A DNA stretch of 64,000 nucleotides from Exiguobacterium sp. Helios. GTDB taxonomy: Bacteria > Bacillota > Bacilli > Exiguobacteriales > Exiguobacteriaceae. Location of the stretch: positions 1,327,501 to 1,391,500 of the forward strand of contig NZ_CP053557.1 of the NCBI RefSeq assembly GCF_014524545.1. The letters run 5' to 3'. Both the position numbers and the translations under genes were made by a program. Of the stretch, positions 41,098 through 51,003 are shown one piece after another. Within the stretch, counting starts at the first letter, position 1. Each line of letters begins with the position of its first letter. The notes beneath the pieces were generated by a model, which saw nothing but the letters and a program-made list of their open reading frames with translations, ran no database searches and was not told where the DNA came from.

Positions 41098-42444
41098 ATG
41101 ACACGTCGCAACATTACACGAGAAGACATTATGAAAATCGCTAAAGCTGAGGATGTACGTTTTATTCGTTTACAGTTCACAGATATCCTCGGTACGATCA
41201 AGAACGTTGAAATTCCAGTGAGCCAATTGGAAAAAGCACTTGATAACAAAATGATGTTCGATGGTTCGTCAATCGAAGGATTCGTCCGCATTGAAGAATC
41301 AGATATGTATCTCTTCCCAGACCTCAACACATGGGTGGTCTTCCCATGGACAGAAGACGGAACGGGTAAAGTCGCACGTCTCATCTGTGACATCTACAAT
41401 CCGGATGGCACACCGTTTGCTGGAGATCCGCGTGGTCAACTCAAACGTGTACTTAAAGAAATGGAAGAGCTTGGCTTCACTTCATTCAACGTTGGTCCAG
41501 AACCAGAATTCTTCTTGTTCAAGAAGGATGCTAACGGCCGTCCGACACTTGAACTCAATGACCAAGGCGGTTACTTTGACTTAGCACCAGTCGATCTCGG
41601 TGAAAACTGCCGTAAGGAAATCGTCATCGAGCTTGAAAACATGGGCTTTGAAATCGAAGCATCTCACCATGAAGTCGCACCGGGACAACACGAAATCGAC
41701 TTCAAATACGCTGACGCGATCACAACGGCGGATAACATCCAAACGTTCAAACTCGTTGTTAAGACGATTGCAGCGAAACATAACTTACACGCGACATTCA
41801 TGCCAAAACCGCTTTACGGTGTCAACGGTTCAGGAATGCACGCCAACATGTCTCTCTTTAAAGGCAACGAAAACGTCTTCTTCGACGAAGCGAACAGCAA
41901 CATGCAATTGTCGGATGATGCCCGTGCGTTCACAGCCGGTATCCTGAAGCACGCCCGTGCCTTCACAGCTGTCTGTAACCCGACAGTTAACTCGTATAAA
42001 CGTCTTGTGCCTGGTTATGAAGCACCTTGCTACGTCGCATGGTCAGCGCGTAACCGTTCACCGCTCGTACGTGTACCGGCAGCCCGCGGTCTCTCGACAC
42101 GAATCGAAGTCCGTTCAGTCGACCCGGCAGCAAACCCGTACTTGGCACTTGCGACCTTGCTCGCTTCAGGTCTTGACGGAATCAAAAACAACTTGAAAGC
42201 ACCGGCTCCAATCGACCGTAACATCTACGTGATGGACAAACCGGAACGTGTGGCAAACGGCATTGACGATCTTCCGTCAACACTCAGCCACGCACTCGAA
42301 GTCTTGAAAGCGGATGACGTCGTCATGCACGCACTTGGCGAGCACATCGCAGAGCACTTCGTTGAACTTAAAGAAATCGAATGGGATATGTTCCGGACGC
42401 AAGTCACGGAATGGGAACGCGATCAGTACATGGTCTTGTTCTAA
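41098..42444 (+). CDS. glnA: Glutamine synthetase, type I-alpha
   Basis: GlnA makes glutamine from glutamate, ammonia and ATP, and in Bacillales its feedback-inhibited form also activates GlnR. The 448-residue protein has the beta-grasp ([35 protein letters not shown]), the catalytic motif GPEPEFFLF, the ATP-binding [18 protein letters not shown] and [31 protein letters not shown]. It lacks the adenylylation-site insert of type I-beta enzymes. Codon choice is that of a highly expressed gene. ATG 41098 follows GGAGAGGGG with about 9-base spacing. Confidence 0.97.
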   Translation: MTRRNITREDIMKIAKAEDVRFIRLQFTDILGTIKNVEIPVSQLEKALDNKMMFDGSSIEGFVRIEESDMYLFPDLNTWVVFPWTEDGTGKVARLICDIYNPDGTPFAGDPRGQLKRVLKEMEELGFTSFNVGPEPEFFLFKKDANGRPTLELNDQGGYFDLAPVDLGENCRKEIVIELENMGFEIEASHHEVAPGQHEIDFKYADAITTADNIQTFKLVVKTIAAKHNLHATFMPKPLYGVNGSGMHANMSLFKGNENVFFDEANSNMQLSDDARAFTAGILKHARAFTAVCNPTVNSYKRLVPGYEAPCYVAWSARNRSPLVRVPAARGLSTRIEVRSVDPAANPYLALATLLASGLDGIKNNLKAPAPIDRNIYVMDKPERVANGIDDLPSTLSHALEVLKADDVVMHALGEHIAEHFVELKEIEWDMFRTQVTEWERDQYMVLF

Positions 42445-42472
42445 TCTAAATGATGAAAAATGAATGAAAAAC

Positions 42473-42527
42473 AGGCTAAGAATAGTCAATACGCTTTTGT
42501 ATTGCTTTTCTTAGCCTTATTTTTTTA
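42473..42527 (+). terminator. Intrinsic terminator after glnA
   Basis: AGGCTAAGAA pairs with TTCTTAGCCT, with an inner CAATAC/GTATTG stem, followed by ATTTTTTT. The next gene's ribosome site starts right after it. Confidence 0.88.
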
Positions 42528-42540
42528 GGGAGGGATTGCA

Positions 42541-43314
42541 ATGACTAAGCGTATTTCTATTTATGAACAGCTTAAAGAGATGTTAAAGCATAAAAAAGAA
42601 GAAGTTGTAACTCCGAGTGAAATGAAAGAAGCCTTGTTTCACAAATATGGAACAAATAAAGATAGTGTGATACTTTCTGACTATTGTTACAATCGTTCAA
42701 ACCGTGGAATTTCTTTTAATAAGCATTTATTTGTATATCTAAATTATGGAATGTATAAATATATTGGCGAAAATGCTGATTATAACGGATTAATTTATGC
42801 GCGAACACGAAATTCTCCTGATGATCAAGTAGTAGGGATATGGACAGACGGAAAAAAACAACTATCTATAAATAAGTTATTAGAAAATCAGGAATTTCTT
42901 AAAGGTAATTACATAATCCAACTATTTGAAGAGTATATGGACATTTTGAAATTTGAAATGAACGTTCTTGGTTGTAAAGCCACAGAGTTGCGTCATTTAA
43001 TAGGTCGATTGGGAGAGTTTTTTTGTGCTATATATACGAAAGGGAAATTAGCTCATGTGACCAACCAACACGGTTTTGATGTAATTAGTAATGGAAGACG
43101 GATTAGTGTAAAAACAACGGCTCAAAAATCTGGTTTCATCTCATTGAATATAAGAACTTTAGATCAATTTGATGATATCTTCATAGTCCAGTTCCTAAAT
43201 AATGAATTTCACTTATTATTTTATGCATCAAAAGATCAACTACCTAAGGGACGGATTTACAAACAGCGGTTAGAAGTTGATTTATCTTCTTTAAAACAAG
43301 AGCAACTCCTATGA
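42541..43314 (+). CDS. AT-rich probable acquired gene; solitary PD-(D/E)xK-like nuclease candidate
   Basis: A 257-residue protein whose gene is about one-third G+C by eye, far below its neighbours, with AT-ending codons throughout: a strong sign of recent transfer. The N-terminal half (about residues 20-100) has DYCYNRSNRGISFNKHLFVYL and GMYKYIGENADYNGLIYAR, words I associate with accessory domains of restriction-like proteins. The C-terminal half (about 145-240) has GRLGEFFCAIYTKG, then HGFDVISNGRRISVKTTAQ, and later FDDIFIVQFLNNEFHLLFYA. This resembles an E...D...(x)VK nuclease core, as in DUF6998-type endonucleases, though the usual acidic/Gln before VK is Ser. No methylase or helicase neighbours. 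GGGAGGG precedes the ATG at good spacing. Confidence 0.5.
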   Translation: MTKRISIYEQLKEMLKHKKEEVVTPSEMKEALFHKYGTNKDSVILSDYCYNRSNRGISFNKHLFVYLNYGMYKYIGENADYNGLIYARTRNSPDDQVVGIWTDGKKQLSINKLLENQEFLKGNYIIQLFEEYMDILKFEMNVLGCKATELRHLIGRLGEFFCAIYTKGKLAHVTNQHGFDVISNGRRISVKTTAQKSGFISLNIRTLDQFDDIFIVQFLNNEFHLLFYASKDQLPKGRIYKQRLEVDLSSLKQEQLL

Positions 43315-43435
43315 CTGAATAAAGCTTTAGATTTTAAGTATAGGAAAGTACAAATCATCTTAAAAAGGGGTATGTATATATGATGTAAAACAGCAAGACT
43401 GCACTCTTAATCTACTTTGTAAGGAGGCGTTTTAA

Positions 43436-43648
43436 ATGAAAAAGGCGTATGAAGGAAAAGGGATCACCGTTTATTTTGATGCCGAAGTCTGTATCCATTC
43501 CGGTCATTGTGTGAAGAGTTTACCGGCCGTCTTTGATGTTAAAAAGCGTCCATGGATTGAAACGGACGGGGCCCCGGCCGAAGATGTCATGCGGGTCATC
43601 GATGGCTGTCCGAGCGGCGCCTTATCGTATGAACGGAGGGAAGCATGA
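43436..43648 (+). CDS. Divergent mono-cluster [4Fe-4S]/ferredoxin-like protein (YjdI family)
   Basis: A 70-residue protein of the Fer4_19 family. Cysteines at about positions 19, 25 and 58 (AEVCIHSGHC and DGCPSGALSYER) and the middle RPWIETDGAP are diagnostic. Such proteins carry a single iron-sulfur cluster and are often fused or adjacent to CDGSH or GNAT proteins. The next gene, a small acetyltransferase, overlaps its stop, the same pairing seen for yjdI/yjdJ in enteric bacteria. The ATG follows AAGGAGG. Function unknown. Confidence 0.82.
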   Translation: MKKAYEGKGITVYFDAEVCIHSGHCVKSLPAVFDVKKRPWIETDGAPAEDVMRVIDGCPSGALSYERREA

Positions 43649-43917
43649 TGGAATTTAAACGAGCGGATCAAAAGATTGAAGCCTATCAAGAGGGGCAAGT
43701 TGTCGGGGAAATCACGTACAGTGACACAAAAGGCGGCAAGTGGATCATTGATCATACGTATGTCGACCCGAATCATCGGAATCAACAAATCGGCGAACAA
43801 CTGGTCAAAGCCATGGTCGAGTGGGCACGCGAAGAAAACGTCAAGCTGTTGCCGCTCTGTCCGTTCGCGAAACGGGAGTTCGAGCAGACGCCGGACTATG
43901 CAGATGTATCGGCTTAA
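43645..43917 (+). CDS. Small GNAT-like N-acetyltransferase (YjdJ family)
   Basis: A 90-residue minimal GNAT protein. The motif THTYVDPNHRNQQIGEQLVKAMVEWAREENVKLLPLCPFAKREFEQ (with DHTYVDP here) is the compact acetyl-CoA-binding domain of the YjdJ/GTLF3B-type family, in which CPFA is the conserved acceptor region. The start overlaps the ferredoxin-like gene by 4 bases (two ATG codons, 43645 and 43648). The pair is probably expressed together. The substrate is unknown. Confidence 0.82.
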   Translation: MMEFKRADQKIEAYQEGQVVGEITYSDTKGGKWIIDHTYVDPNHRNQQIGEQLVKAMVEWAREENVKLLPLCPFAKREFEQTPDYADVSA

Positions 43918-43936
43918 TCGAAAGCGTGTAATTATC

Positions 43937-43984
43937 AAAAGACGAGGAGAGCGGATCATCGGATCCGCTCTCCTCGTCTTTTTG
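43937..43984. terminator. Bidirectional terminator
   Basis: A perfect stem of about 20 bp (AAAAGACGAGGAGAG...) flanked by A and T runs ends the ferredoxin/GNAT unit and the convergent azlCD unit. Confidence 0.92.
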
Positions 43985-44002
43985 ATTTATTGTGAACAAG
44001 TT

Positions 44003-44329
44003 TTACAGAAACAAACGAAGCAACGCCATCGACAGGACACCGGTGATGACAGTGTAGGAAAGGCTTTTGCTGCTGACGGCGACGAGGACGGTCGGAACGG
44101 ATGCTGCGAGGTTTAGAAGGGAGAGTGTCGGATAGTCTCCGTTTCGTGCCACTAGTAAGTTTTGAAAAAATAAAGCACTTAACAAACAAACCGGGATAAA
44201 CGACAACCAATCGGTCAGCAGACGGGGTAACGTCAGACCATGCATCAACAAAAACGGCAGTATCCGCGGAATCAACGTGACGAGACCGCAGGCAGCAAAA
44301 AGGACGAATAGTTCTAAGCGGATTTCCAT
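44003..44329 (-). CDS. azlD: AzlD family branched-chain amino acid export subunit
   Basis: A 108-residue membrane protein with four predicted spans and the AzlD-typical LVTLIPRILPFLL at residues about 17-29, followed by LLTDWLSFIPVCLLSALFF. AzlD works with AzlC (BrnFE-type pair) to export branched-chain amino acids or analogues such as 4-azaleucine. Its start overlaps the end of azlC by 16 bases, so the two are coupled. Confidence 0.88.
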   Translation of the reverse strand: MEIRLELFVLFAACGLVTLIPRILPFLLMHGLTLPRLLTDWLSFIPVCLLSALFFQNLLVARNGDYPTLSLLNLAASVPTVLVAVSSKSLSYTVITGVLSMALLRLFL

Positions 44330-45009
44330 CGTGAGATTACAACTCCTATACTGGCAGCTATCATCGTCGCGAATAAAACGGCGAGTTCCGGTGACAGATA
44401 GCGCATTGATATGTACAACAACAGGAAAACAAGGACGAGCAACAGACCATTTAGAGCGATGCGGGACCGCTCGCTTTCAAACTGCAGGTACAATAACCCG
44501 ATGAACATCGCGGTTAAAGCAAAATCCAGTCCGAATCGTTCCGGATCCGGGAACCAACTGCCGACGAGTGCTCCGAGGACTGTCGAGGCAATCCAGCTCA
44601 GATAAGCGGTTATGTTCAATCCATGCATGAATGGTGCATCAAGCGGCCGTTTTAAGGAAGTATTCATGGCTACGGCAAACGACTCATCTGTCAAGAGAGC
44701 GCCGATTCCAAACCGATCGAAGAAATGCCGGCTTTTAACACGCGGTGCGAGCGTCATACTCATCAGAAGATGCCGGGAATTGACGATGAACGTCGTCAAG
44801 ATGATGGCAGAAAACGGACTGTTTAGTAACAGTAGACTCGTAATGATGAATTGAGCAGCGCCGGCATAAATCAAGATGGACATCAATCCGATTTCAAGCG
44901 GACTGAGTCCGGCGGCGCGTCCGACGATGCCGGCAGAAAATCCGATGCCGAGATAACCGAGGACGGTCGGCAGACAGGCTTTGATACCTGCTTGAAACGA
45001 AGCGTTCAT
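44314..45009 (-). CDS. azlC: AzlC family branched-chain amino acid exporter subunit
   Basis: A 231-residue membrane protein. The AzlC signature is clear: FSAGIVGRAAGLSPLEIGLMSILIYAGAAQFI (about residues 22-53), then NSRHLLMSMTLAP and LTDESFAVAM. It is the large subunit of the AzlCD exporter. The ATG is preceded by AGAGGAGTCACC (reverse strand). An interrupted inverted repeat at 45029-45056 lies just upstream and may bind a regulator; no Lrp-type azlB is present next to it. Confidence 0.9.
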   Translation of the reverse strand: MNASFQAGIKACLPTVLGYLGIGFSAGIVGRAAGLSPLEIGLMSILIYAGAAQFIITSLLLLNSPFSAIILTTFIVNSRHLLMSMTLAPRVKSRHFFDRFGIGALLTDESFAVAMNTSLKRPLDAPFMHGLNITAYLSWIASTVLGALVGSWFPDPERFGLDFALTAMFIGLLYLQFESERSRIALNGLLLVLVFLLLYISMRYLSPELAVLFATMIAASIGVVISRWKSA

Positions 45010-45028
45010 AGAAGGTGACTCCTCTCGC

Positions 45029-45056
45029 GATGATGTGTTATCAGCATAGCATCATC
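45029..45056. promoter_or_regulatory. Interrupted inverted repeat upstream of azlC
   Basis: GATGATG and CATCATC arms are separated by 14 bp containing a possible -10 (TATGCT on the minus strand). Possible operator; weak evidence. Confidence 0.3.
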
Positions 45057-45175
45057 AAAACGGATTGGAAATGAACTGGTCAATATTTTCATATGTTTCC
45101 TTGACATAAGTCGTCTCGATTTGTGGTAAAGAGTAAGTGGTACGGCAAAATTCGTTAGACGAAGGAGCGTTCAAG

Positions 45176-46144
45176 ATGGATAAATTAATGCAAGATGCGA
45201 ACCGGTTTGTCTCAGATATGGTGGAAGGTCTCGTTTTAGCACATCCTGATCTTTATGCAAAAGTCGGCGGAGTCAATGTCATTAAACGAAAAGAACCGTT
45301 GAACGGGAAAGTGGCCCTTGTATCCGGTGGGGGAAGCGGCCATGAGCCGGCGCATGCCGGATTTATCGGGGACGGTATGCTCGCAGCTGCTGTCTGTGGT
45401 GAAGTCTTTACTTCTCCGACACCTGACATGGTGCTTGAAGGAATCAAGGCGGCAGACGGTGGGAAAGGGGTGCTGCTCGTCGTCAAAAACTATTCTGGAG
45501 ATGTCATGAACTTCGACATGGCGAAAGAATTGGCCGAACTCGAAGACATCGAAGTCGAGACGGTCATCGTCCGGGATGATATCGCCATCAAAAAAGAAGA
45601 AGACCGCCGCGGAGTCGCTGGCACGATTTTTGTCCACAAGATTGCCGGAGCTGCGGCAGCAGAGGGCAAATCACTTGCTGAAGTCAAAGCAGTCGCTGAG
45701 AAAGTCATTGCCGGCGTCCGGTCAATCGGAATGGCGTTGTCCCCATGTTATATGCCGGAGAGCGGTAAACCCGGTTTTGATTTGCACGAGGATGAAATGG
45801 AAATCGGAATTGGGATTCACGGTGAAAAGGGTCTGGAGCGGAAACCGATTGCCTCCGTCGAAGCCATCGTGACGGAATTACTCGATCGATTGACAGCGGA
45901 AGTAACCGATAAAAAAGTAGCGGTCATGGTCAACGGAATGGGCGGAACGCCTGAATCGGAATTGTACATCACCTATAAATATGTCGCGGAACAATTGCAG
46001 GCAAAAGGATACGAGATTGTTCGTCCGTTCGTCGGCAACTATATGACATCACTCGAAATGCACGGTTTCTCAATTACGCTGCTTCCGGTTGACGATGAAC
46101 TGGTCGGCTACTTGGATGCAAAAACGAACGCAATCGGATTCTAA
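45176..46144 (+). CDS. dhaK: Dihydroxyacetone kinase subunit DhaK
   Basis: DhaK binds dihydroxyacetone covalently through a histidine, here in the GIGIHGEKG segment (about residues 205-213). SGGGSGHEPAHAGFIGDGMLAAAVCGEVF (about 45-73) is the signature of the family. Length 322 is close to the usual 330. ATG 45176 is chosen because GAAGGAG lies 8 bases upstream; an in-frame ATG at 45137 has none. First gene of dhaKLM, with phosphate supplied by the PTS through DhaM. Confidence 0.94.
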   Translation: MDKLMQDANRFVSDMVEGLVLAHPDLYAKVGGVNVIKRKEPLNGKVALVSGGGSGHEPAHAGFIGDGMLAAAVCGEVFTSPTPDMVLEGIKAADGGKGVLLVVKNYSGDVMNFDMAKELAELEDIEVETVIVRDDIAIKKEEDRRGVAGTIFVHKIAGAAAAEGKSLAEVKAVAEKVIAGVRSIGMALSPCYMPESGKPGFDLHEDEMEIGIGIHGEKGLERKPIASVEAIVTELLDRLTAEVTDKKVAVMVNGMGGTPESELYITYKYVAEQLQAKGYEIVRPFVGNYMTSLEMHGFSITLLPVDDELVGYLDAKTNAIGF

Positions 46145-46163
46145 TTAAAAGAGGGTGAGATAG

Positions 46164-46763
46164 ATGAAGTTATCGACTGAAGAATTCCGCAAAGCATTGC
46201 TTAAAGCGGCTGCCGATCTCGAACACCATAAAGATGAATTGACGGATCTTGACCGGGAAATCGGTGACGGCGACCACGGCATCAATTTGTCGCGCGGTTT
46301 CCAGGCTGTACAAAAAGAACTTGAGGCGCAAGAAGAGTATGAAGATCTAGGTGTCTTATCAAAACAAGTCGGAATGACCTTGATTAAAACCGTTGGAGGT
46401 GCATCCGGTCCGCTCTACGGTACGGCATTCGTTAAATTTGCCGGAGCGTTTAAAGGGAAAAGAGAAGTTGAAGGGGCGGAACTGGCAGCGGCGTTTAAAG
46501 AAGCGACGGATGGGATTAAAATGCGCGGGAAATCAGAGTTTGGACAAAAAACGATGGTCGATATTTGGACACCGTTTTACGAAGCACTGGAACAAGAGAG
46601 TGATTTGAACGCAGCACTCGATCAAGCATTGGCAGATACAAAAGAGCGTGTGGCGACAAAAGGACGGGCTTCTTATTTTGGGGATGCAACGGTCGGTGTC
46701 CAGGATCCCGGTGCGTTATCAAGTTCACTGTTATTACGTTCGATTGGGGAGGTCTTGTCATGA
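46164..46763 (+). CDS. dhaL: Dihydroxyacetone kinase ADP-binding subunit DhaL
   Basis: A 199-residue all-helical protein that holds ADP/ATP and transfers phosphate to dihydroxyacetone on DhaK. The Mg-binding motif LDREIGDGDHGINLSRG (about residues 28-44) and the GGASGPLYGTAF loop (about 79-90) are complete, and the late KGRASYFGDATVGVQDPGA is typical. It lies 19 bp after dhaK and overlaps dhaM by 4 bases. Confidence 0.94.
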   Translation: MKLSTEEFRKALLKAAADLEHHKDELTDLDREIGDGDHGINLSRGFQAVQKELEAQEEYEDLGVLSKQVGMTLIKTVGGASGPLYGTAFVKFAGAFKGKREVEGAELAAAFKEATDGIKMRGKSEFGQKTMVDIWTPFYEALEQESDLNAALDQALADTKERVATKGRASYFGDATVGVQDPGALSSSLLLRSIGEVLS

Positions 46764-47125
46764 TTAATTTGATTTTAGTCTCCCATAGTGAAAAGCTTGC
46801 GACCGGACTAAAGGAACTATTGGCTGAAATGGCTCCGGACACACCCGTGTTACTCGCAGCTGGGCTTGCGGACGGCAGTATCGGGACCGATGCGTCCCGA
46901 ATTGAAGAGACGATGAATGAGTTGAACGATGACGGCTTAATTTTGACCGACATCGGATCGGCGACGATGAACGCGGAACTGGCCTTAGAATTATACAGTG
47001 GGGACCGGAACGTTCAGTTCGTCGAAGCACCGCTGGTAGAGGGCGCTTTTTTGGCAGCGGTCTTAAGTGGTCAATCAAAAACGCTGGATGATATCGTAAC
47101 AGGCGTCAAAGCAGAATTTTCGTAA
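46760..47125 (+). CDS. dhaM: PTS-dependent dihydroxyacetone kinase phosphotransferase subunit DhaM
   Basis: A 121-residue EIIA-mannose-like domain that passes phosphate from HPr to the ADP on DhaL. The phospho-His is in LVSHSEKLATG (about residue 9), and DGLILTDIGSATMNAELALE is the conserved second half. This short form lacks the HPr and EI domains of E. coli DhaM, as in other Firmicutes. Last gene of the dha operon, followed by a terminator and the convergent glpFK genes, so the region handles C3 compounds from both ends. Confidence 0.93.
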   Translation: MINLILVSHSEKLATGLKELLAEMAPDTPVLLAAGLADGSIGTDASRIEETMNELNDDGLILTDIGSATMNAELALELYSGDRNVQFVEAPLVEGAFLAAVLSGQSKTLDDIVTGVKAEFS

Positions 47126-47141
47126 AACAGGTAATCCGACT

Positions 47142-47181
47142 AACAGGTTCGTTTCCGAAGAGGAAGCGAACCTGTTTTTTT
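47142..47181 (+). terminator. Intrinsic terminator of the dha operon
   Basis: AACAGGTTCG-TTTCC pairs with its complement around a short loop, followed by seven T. Confidence 0.88.
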
Positions 47182-47188
47182 AGGGAAA

Positions 47189-47223
47189 ACAAAAAAACTG
47201 GTATTCCGCGAGGGAATACCAGT
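47189..47223 (-). terminator. Intrinsic terminator of the glp operon
   Basis: ACTGGTATTCC pairs with GGAATACCAGT around a 5-base loop; on the minus strand seven T follow. Confidence 0.9.
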
Positions 47224-47230
47224 AAAGAAA

Positions 47231-48775
<1,545 letters not shown>

Positions 48776-48785
48776 TCAAACAAAA

Positions 48786-49490
48786 TCAGTTTTGCAGCAG
48801 TTGATACAGCAAGACGGCTACTCCACCACCGATAATCGGACCAACGATTGGAATCCACGAGTAACCCCAGTCAGATGAACCTTTTCCTTTAATCGGTAAG
48901 ATAGCGTGTGCAATCCGCGGACCAAGGTCACGGGCCGGGTTGATGGCATATCCTGTTGTACCACCGAGCGAGAGACCGATGACGACGACAAGAAGACCGA
49001 CGATGAATGGTTTCAGTCCGTCACCAAATGTTGTCAGACCAAATGACAGGATTCCGAATACCAAGACAAACGTCCCGATGATTTCTGAAATCAGGTTTGA
49101 CGGTGTATGGCGAATCGCCGGACCTGTTGCGAACACACCCAGTTTTGCTGCTTGATCATCAGTCGCTTCAAAGTGTTTCATATAATGAAGCCAAACGAGT
49201 ACTGCACCGATGAATGCTCCGATTAATTGACCGGCGATATAGACAGGTACGTCTGCCCACGGTAAATCGGAATTCATGGCAAGCGCCAATGTCAATGCAG
49301 GATTGAGATGTGCACCACTCGAGGCAGCAATGTATGCTCCCGTCATGACGGCGAGACCCCAAGCGAATGTAATGACAATCCAGCCGCCGTTCTCAGATTT
49401 CGTCTTTCTCAAGACAACCCCTGCAACGACTCCGTCGCCGAGCAAAATCAGAATCATTGTTCCAATCAGCTCACTTGTAAAGTTACTCAT
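48786..49490 (-). CDS. glpF: Glycerol uptake facilitator (aquaglyceroporin)
   Basis: A 234-residue MIP-family channel with six spans and the two pore-forming loops: [10 protein letters not shown] (about residues 64-73) and [13 protein letters not shown] (about 183-195); the Asp after the second NPAR is the mark of glycerol-conducting members. ATG 49490 follows GGAGGG; the frame is open further upstream but without a start. First gene of glpFK. A cre-like site lies 62 bp upstream, so catabolite repression by CcpA is likely. A GlpP-type antiterminator hairpin was not convincing in the leader. Confidence 0.94.
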   Translation of the reverse strand: MSNFTSELIGTMILILLGDGVVAGVVLRKTKSENGGWIVITFAWGLAVMTGAYIAASSGAHLNPALTLALAMNSDLPWADVPVYIAGQLIGAFIGAVLVWLHYMKHFEATDDQAAKLGVFATGPAIRHTPSNLISEIIGTFVLVFGILSFGLTTFGDGLKPFIVGLLVVVIGLSLGGTTGYAINPARDLGPRIAHAILPIKGKGSSDWGYSWIPIVGPIIGGGVAVLLYQLLQN

Positions 49491-49551
49491 GCAAAAACCC
49501 TCCCTTTGGATTAAAGCAAATAATGGCCTTTCCATTTAAACCTACATCTAA

Positions 49552-49567
49552 TTGAGAACGTTTTCAA
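49552..49567. promoter_or_regulatory. cre-like (CcpA) site upstream of glpF
   Basis: TTGAGAACGTTTTCAA matches the cre consensus WTGNAANCGNWWNCAW at all but one fixed position. Confidence 0.75.
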
Positions 49568-49636
49568 TACAATTAATTCAAATCTTTGAATTAAAATTTC
49601 CTTAATTTATGTTTAAAAAAATGAATAATGGATACT

Positions 49637-49678
49637 AAAAAAATCCTTCGTTCATTTTTACAATGAACGAAGGATTTT
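49637..49678 (-). terminator. Intrinsic terminator after the DUF2227-like gene
   Basis: AAAATCCTTCGTTCATT pairs with AATGAACGAAGGATTTT; T run on the minus strand. Confidence 0.9.
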
Positions 49679-50148
49679 CAACGACGCTTTTTCCGCTTCT
49701 TTTTTGTTCGAAAGAAGCTGCTGGAGTGATCAAGGACAATATGTATCGTACTGGCAACCATGACGCCGATGATGAAAGCAGGCATGGACGCGAACCAGGA
49801 ATCGACCGTACTCGATTCAATGATTTTCAGGTACAGCGCCAAAAATAAAAGCGGAATCAGAAAAGCGGCGCTGTACATCAGGCGAATGAGATCGCCGATG
49901 ATCAAACCGTGCGACCAGATGGAGCGGTGGGGCATGATTTTGACATAAGGCATCCAAAGGACCCGTAAAGGACCGTGCCGGTAGTAAGGTTCGGACTTCA
50001 AGTCGAGGTCTGGTGAAAGCCAAAGGGTGCCGACGGCGATGCCGACAGCGGTTGGAAGCCAATCCGTCTGCTGGGTTGCGACCGAATACGCAACATAGCC
50101 GGTTAAAGCAACGGTATTGACTGTATCGTGTACATTTCCAGAAGGCAT
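49678..50148 (-). CDS. Membrane protein with metal-binding His/Asp motifs, DUF2227-like
   Basis: A 156-residue protein with MPSGNVHDTVN at the start, LSPDLDLKSEPYYRHGPLR near residues 44-62, MPHRSIWSHG (about 71-80) and HIVLDHSSS near the end. These His/Asp clusters and about four membrane segments fit the DUF2227/YdjM-like putative metal-dependent hydrolase family. A basic tail (RTKKKRKKRR) ends it. The start codon directly follows the T run of the lexA terminator, and there is no Shine-Dalgarno at normal distance; the only GAGGG lies before the hairpin. Confidence 0.68.
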   Translation of the reverse strand: MPSGNVHDTVNTVALTGYVAYSVATQQTDWLPTAVGIAVGTLWLSPDLDLKSEPYYRHGPLRVLWMPYVKIMPHRSIWSHGLIIGDLIRLMYSAAFLIPLLFLALYLKIIESSTVDSWFASMPAFIIGVMVASTIHIVLDHSSSFFRTKKKRKKRR

Positions 50149-50172
50149 AAAAAAAGACCAGCTGTGCTGGTC
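50149..50172 (-). terminator. lexA terminator abutting the next start codon
   Basis: GACCAGC-ACA-GCTGGTC followed by seven T on the minus strand; the next base is the A of the downstream ATG. Confidence 0.85.
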
Positions 50173-50178
50173 CCTCGC

Positions 50179-50793
50179 TTAGTGGATCGTCCGATATACG
50201 CCGATGACCTTGCCAAGAATCGAGACGTTATCGAAATACATCGGGTCCATCGAATCATTTTCTGGTTGGAGACGTACTTGTTGATCTTCTAAGAAGAACC
50301 GTTTGACAGTCGCTTCGCTATCTTCGGTCATAGCAACGACGATTTCACCATTCTCTGCTGTGTTTTGCTGACGAACGATGACCCGGTCACCGTCTAGAAT
50401 ACCTGCGTTGATCATCGACTCACCATCAATCGTCAACATAAAGACATTTTCGTTCCCGACGTAATGGGCAGGAAGCGGGAAATGTTCTTCAATGTTTTCG
50501 ATGGCCGTGATTGGAAAACCAGCCGTTACTTTCCCGATGACGGGAATATGAACGATGGCTTCGTGATCTTCATCAGTTTTATCAAGCAATATCTCAATCG
50601 CACGTGGCTTAGTTGGGTCACGGCGAATCAGTCCGCGTTTTTCTAGACGATCCAAATGACCGTGTACCGTTGAGCTTGAAGCAAGACCAACAGCCTCACC
50701 GATTTCACGAACTGATGGGGGATACCCTTTCAGTTTCACTTGAGCAACGATGTAGTCAAGGATTTCTTGTTGTCGTTTCGACATTTTCCGCAT
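50179..50793 (-). CDS. lexA: SOS repressor LexA
   Basis: LexA represses SOS genes and self-cleaves when RecA filaments form. The 204-residue protein has the winged helix ([64 protein letters not shown], residues about 5-68), the Ala-Gly cleavage site (VTAGFP, about residues 91-96), catalytic Ser in IDGESMI and Lys in ATVKRFF. ATG 50793 follows AGAGGTGG; the longer open frame upstream crosses the operator. Divergent from yneA with SOS boxes between, as in B. subtilis. Confidence 0.97.
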   Translation of the reverse strand: MRKMSKRQQEILDYIVAQVKLKGYPPSVREIGEAVGLASSSTVHGHLDRLEKRGLIRRDPTKPRAIEILLDKTDEDHEAIVHIPVIGKVTAGFPITAIENIEEHFPLPAHYVGNENVFMLTIDGESMINAGILDGDRVIVRQQNTAENGEIVVAMTEDSEATVKRFFLEDQQVRLQPENDSMDPMYFDNVSILGKVIGVYRTIH

Positions 50794-50883
50794 ATGAATT
50801 GCCACCTCTTTCCGGATTGGTTTTTTGAAGGTTATAGGAATACATGTTTCTAAAATCACTATAACATAGAACAAATGAGCGTA

Positions 50884-50897
50884 CAAACAATTGTTCG
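50884..50897. promoter_or_regulatory. SOS (LexA) box 1
   Basis: CAAACAATTGTTCG agrees with the Bacillus SOS box CGAACRNRYGTTYC at most positions; nearest to lexA. Confidence 0.75.
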
Positions 50898-50912
50898 ACA
50901 TTTTGTGTTGAC

Positions 50913-50926
50913 CGAACACCGGTTCT
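50913..50926. promoter_or_regulatory. SOS (LexA) box 2
   Basis: CGAACACCGGTTCT keeps both CGAAC and GTTC halves of the SOS box. Confidence 0.78.
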
Positions 50927-50945
50927 TGGTTTAAGATGAGTTATG

Positions 50946-50959
50946 CGAACAATTGTTCC
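50946..50959. promoter_or_regulatory. SOS (LexA) box 3
   Basis: CGAACAATTGTTCC has both full half-sites (CGAAC, GTTCC); nearest to yneA. A weaker fourth copy (AGAACATCTATTCT) follows at 50961-50974. Confidence 0.88.
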
Positions 50960-51003
50960 GAGAACATCTATTCTAAAAACATTTTTAACTGGAGGGATTT
51001 ATC

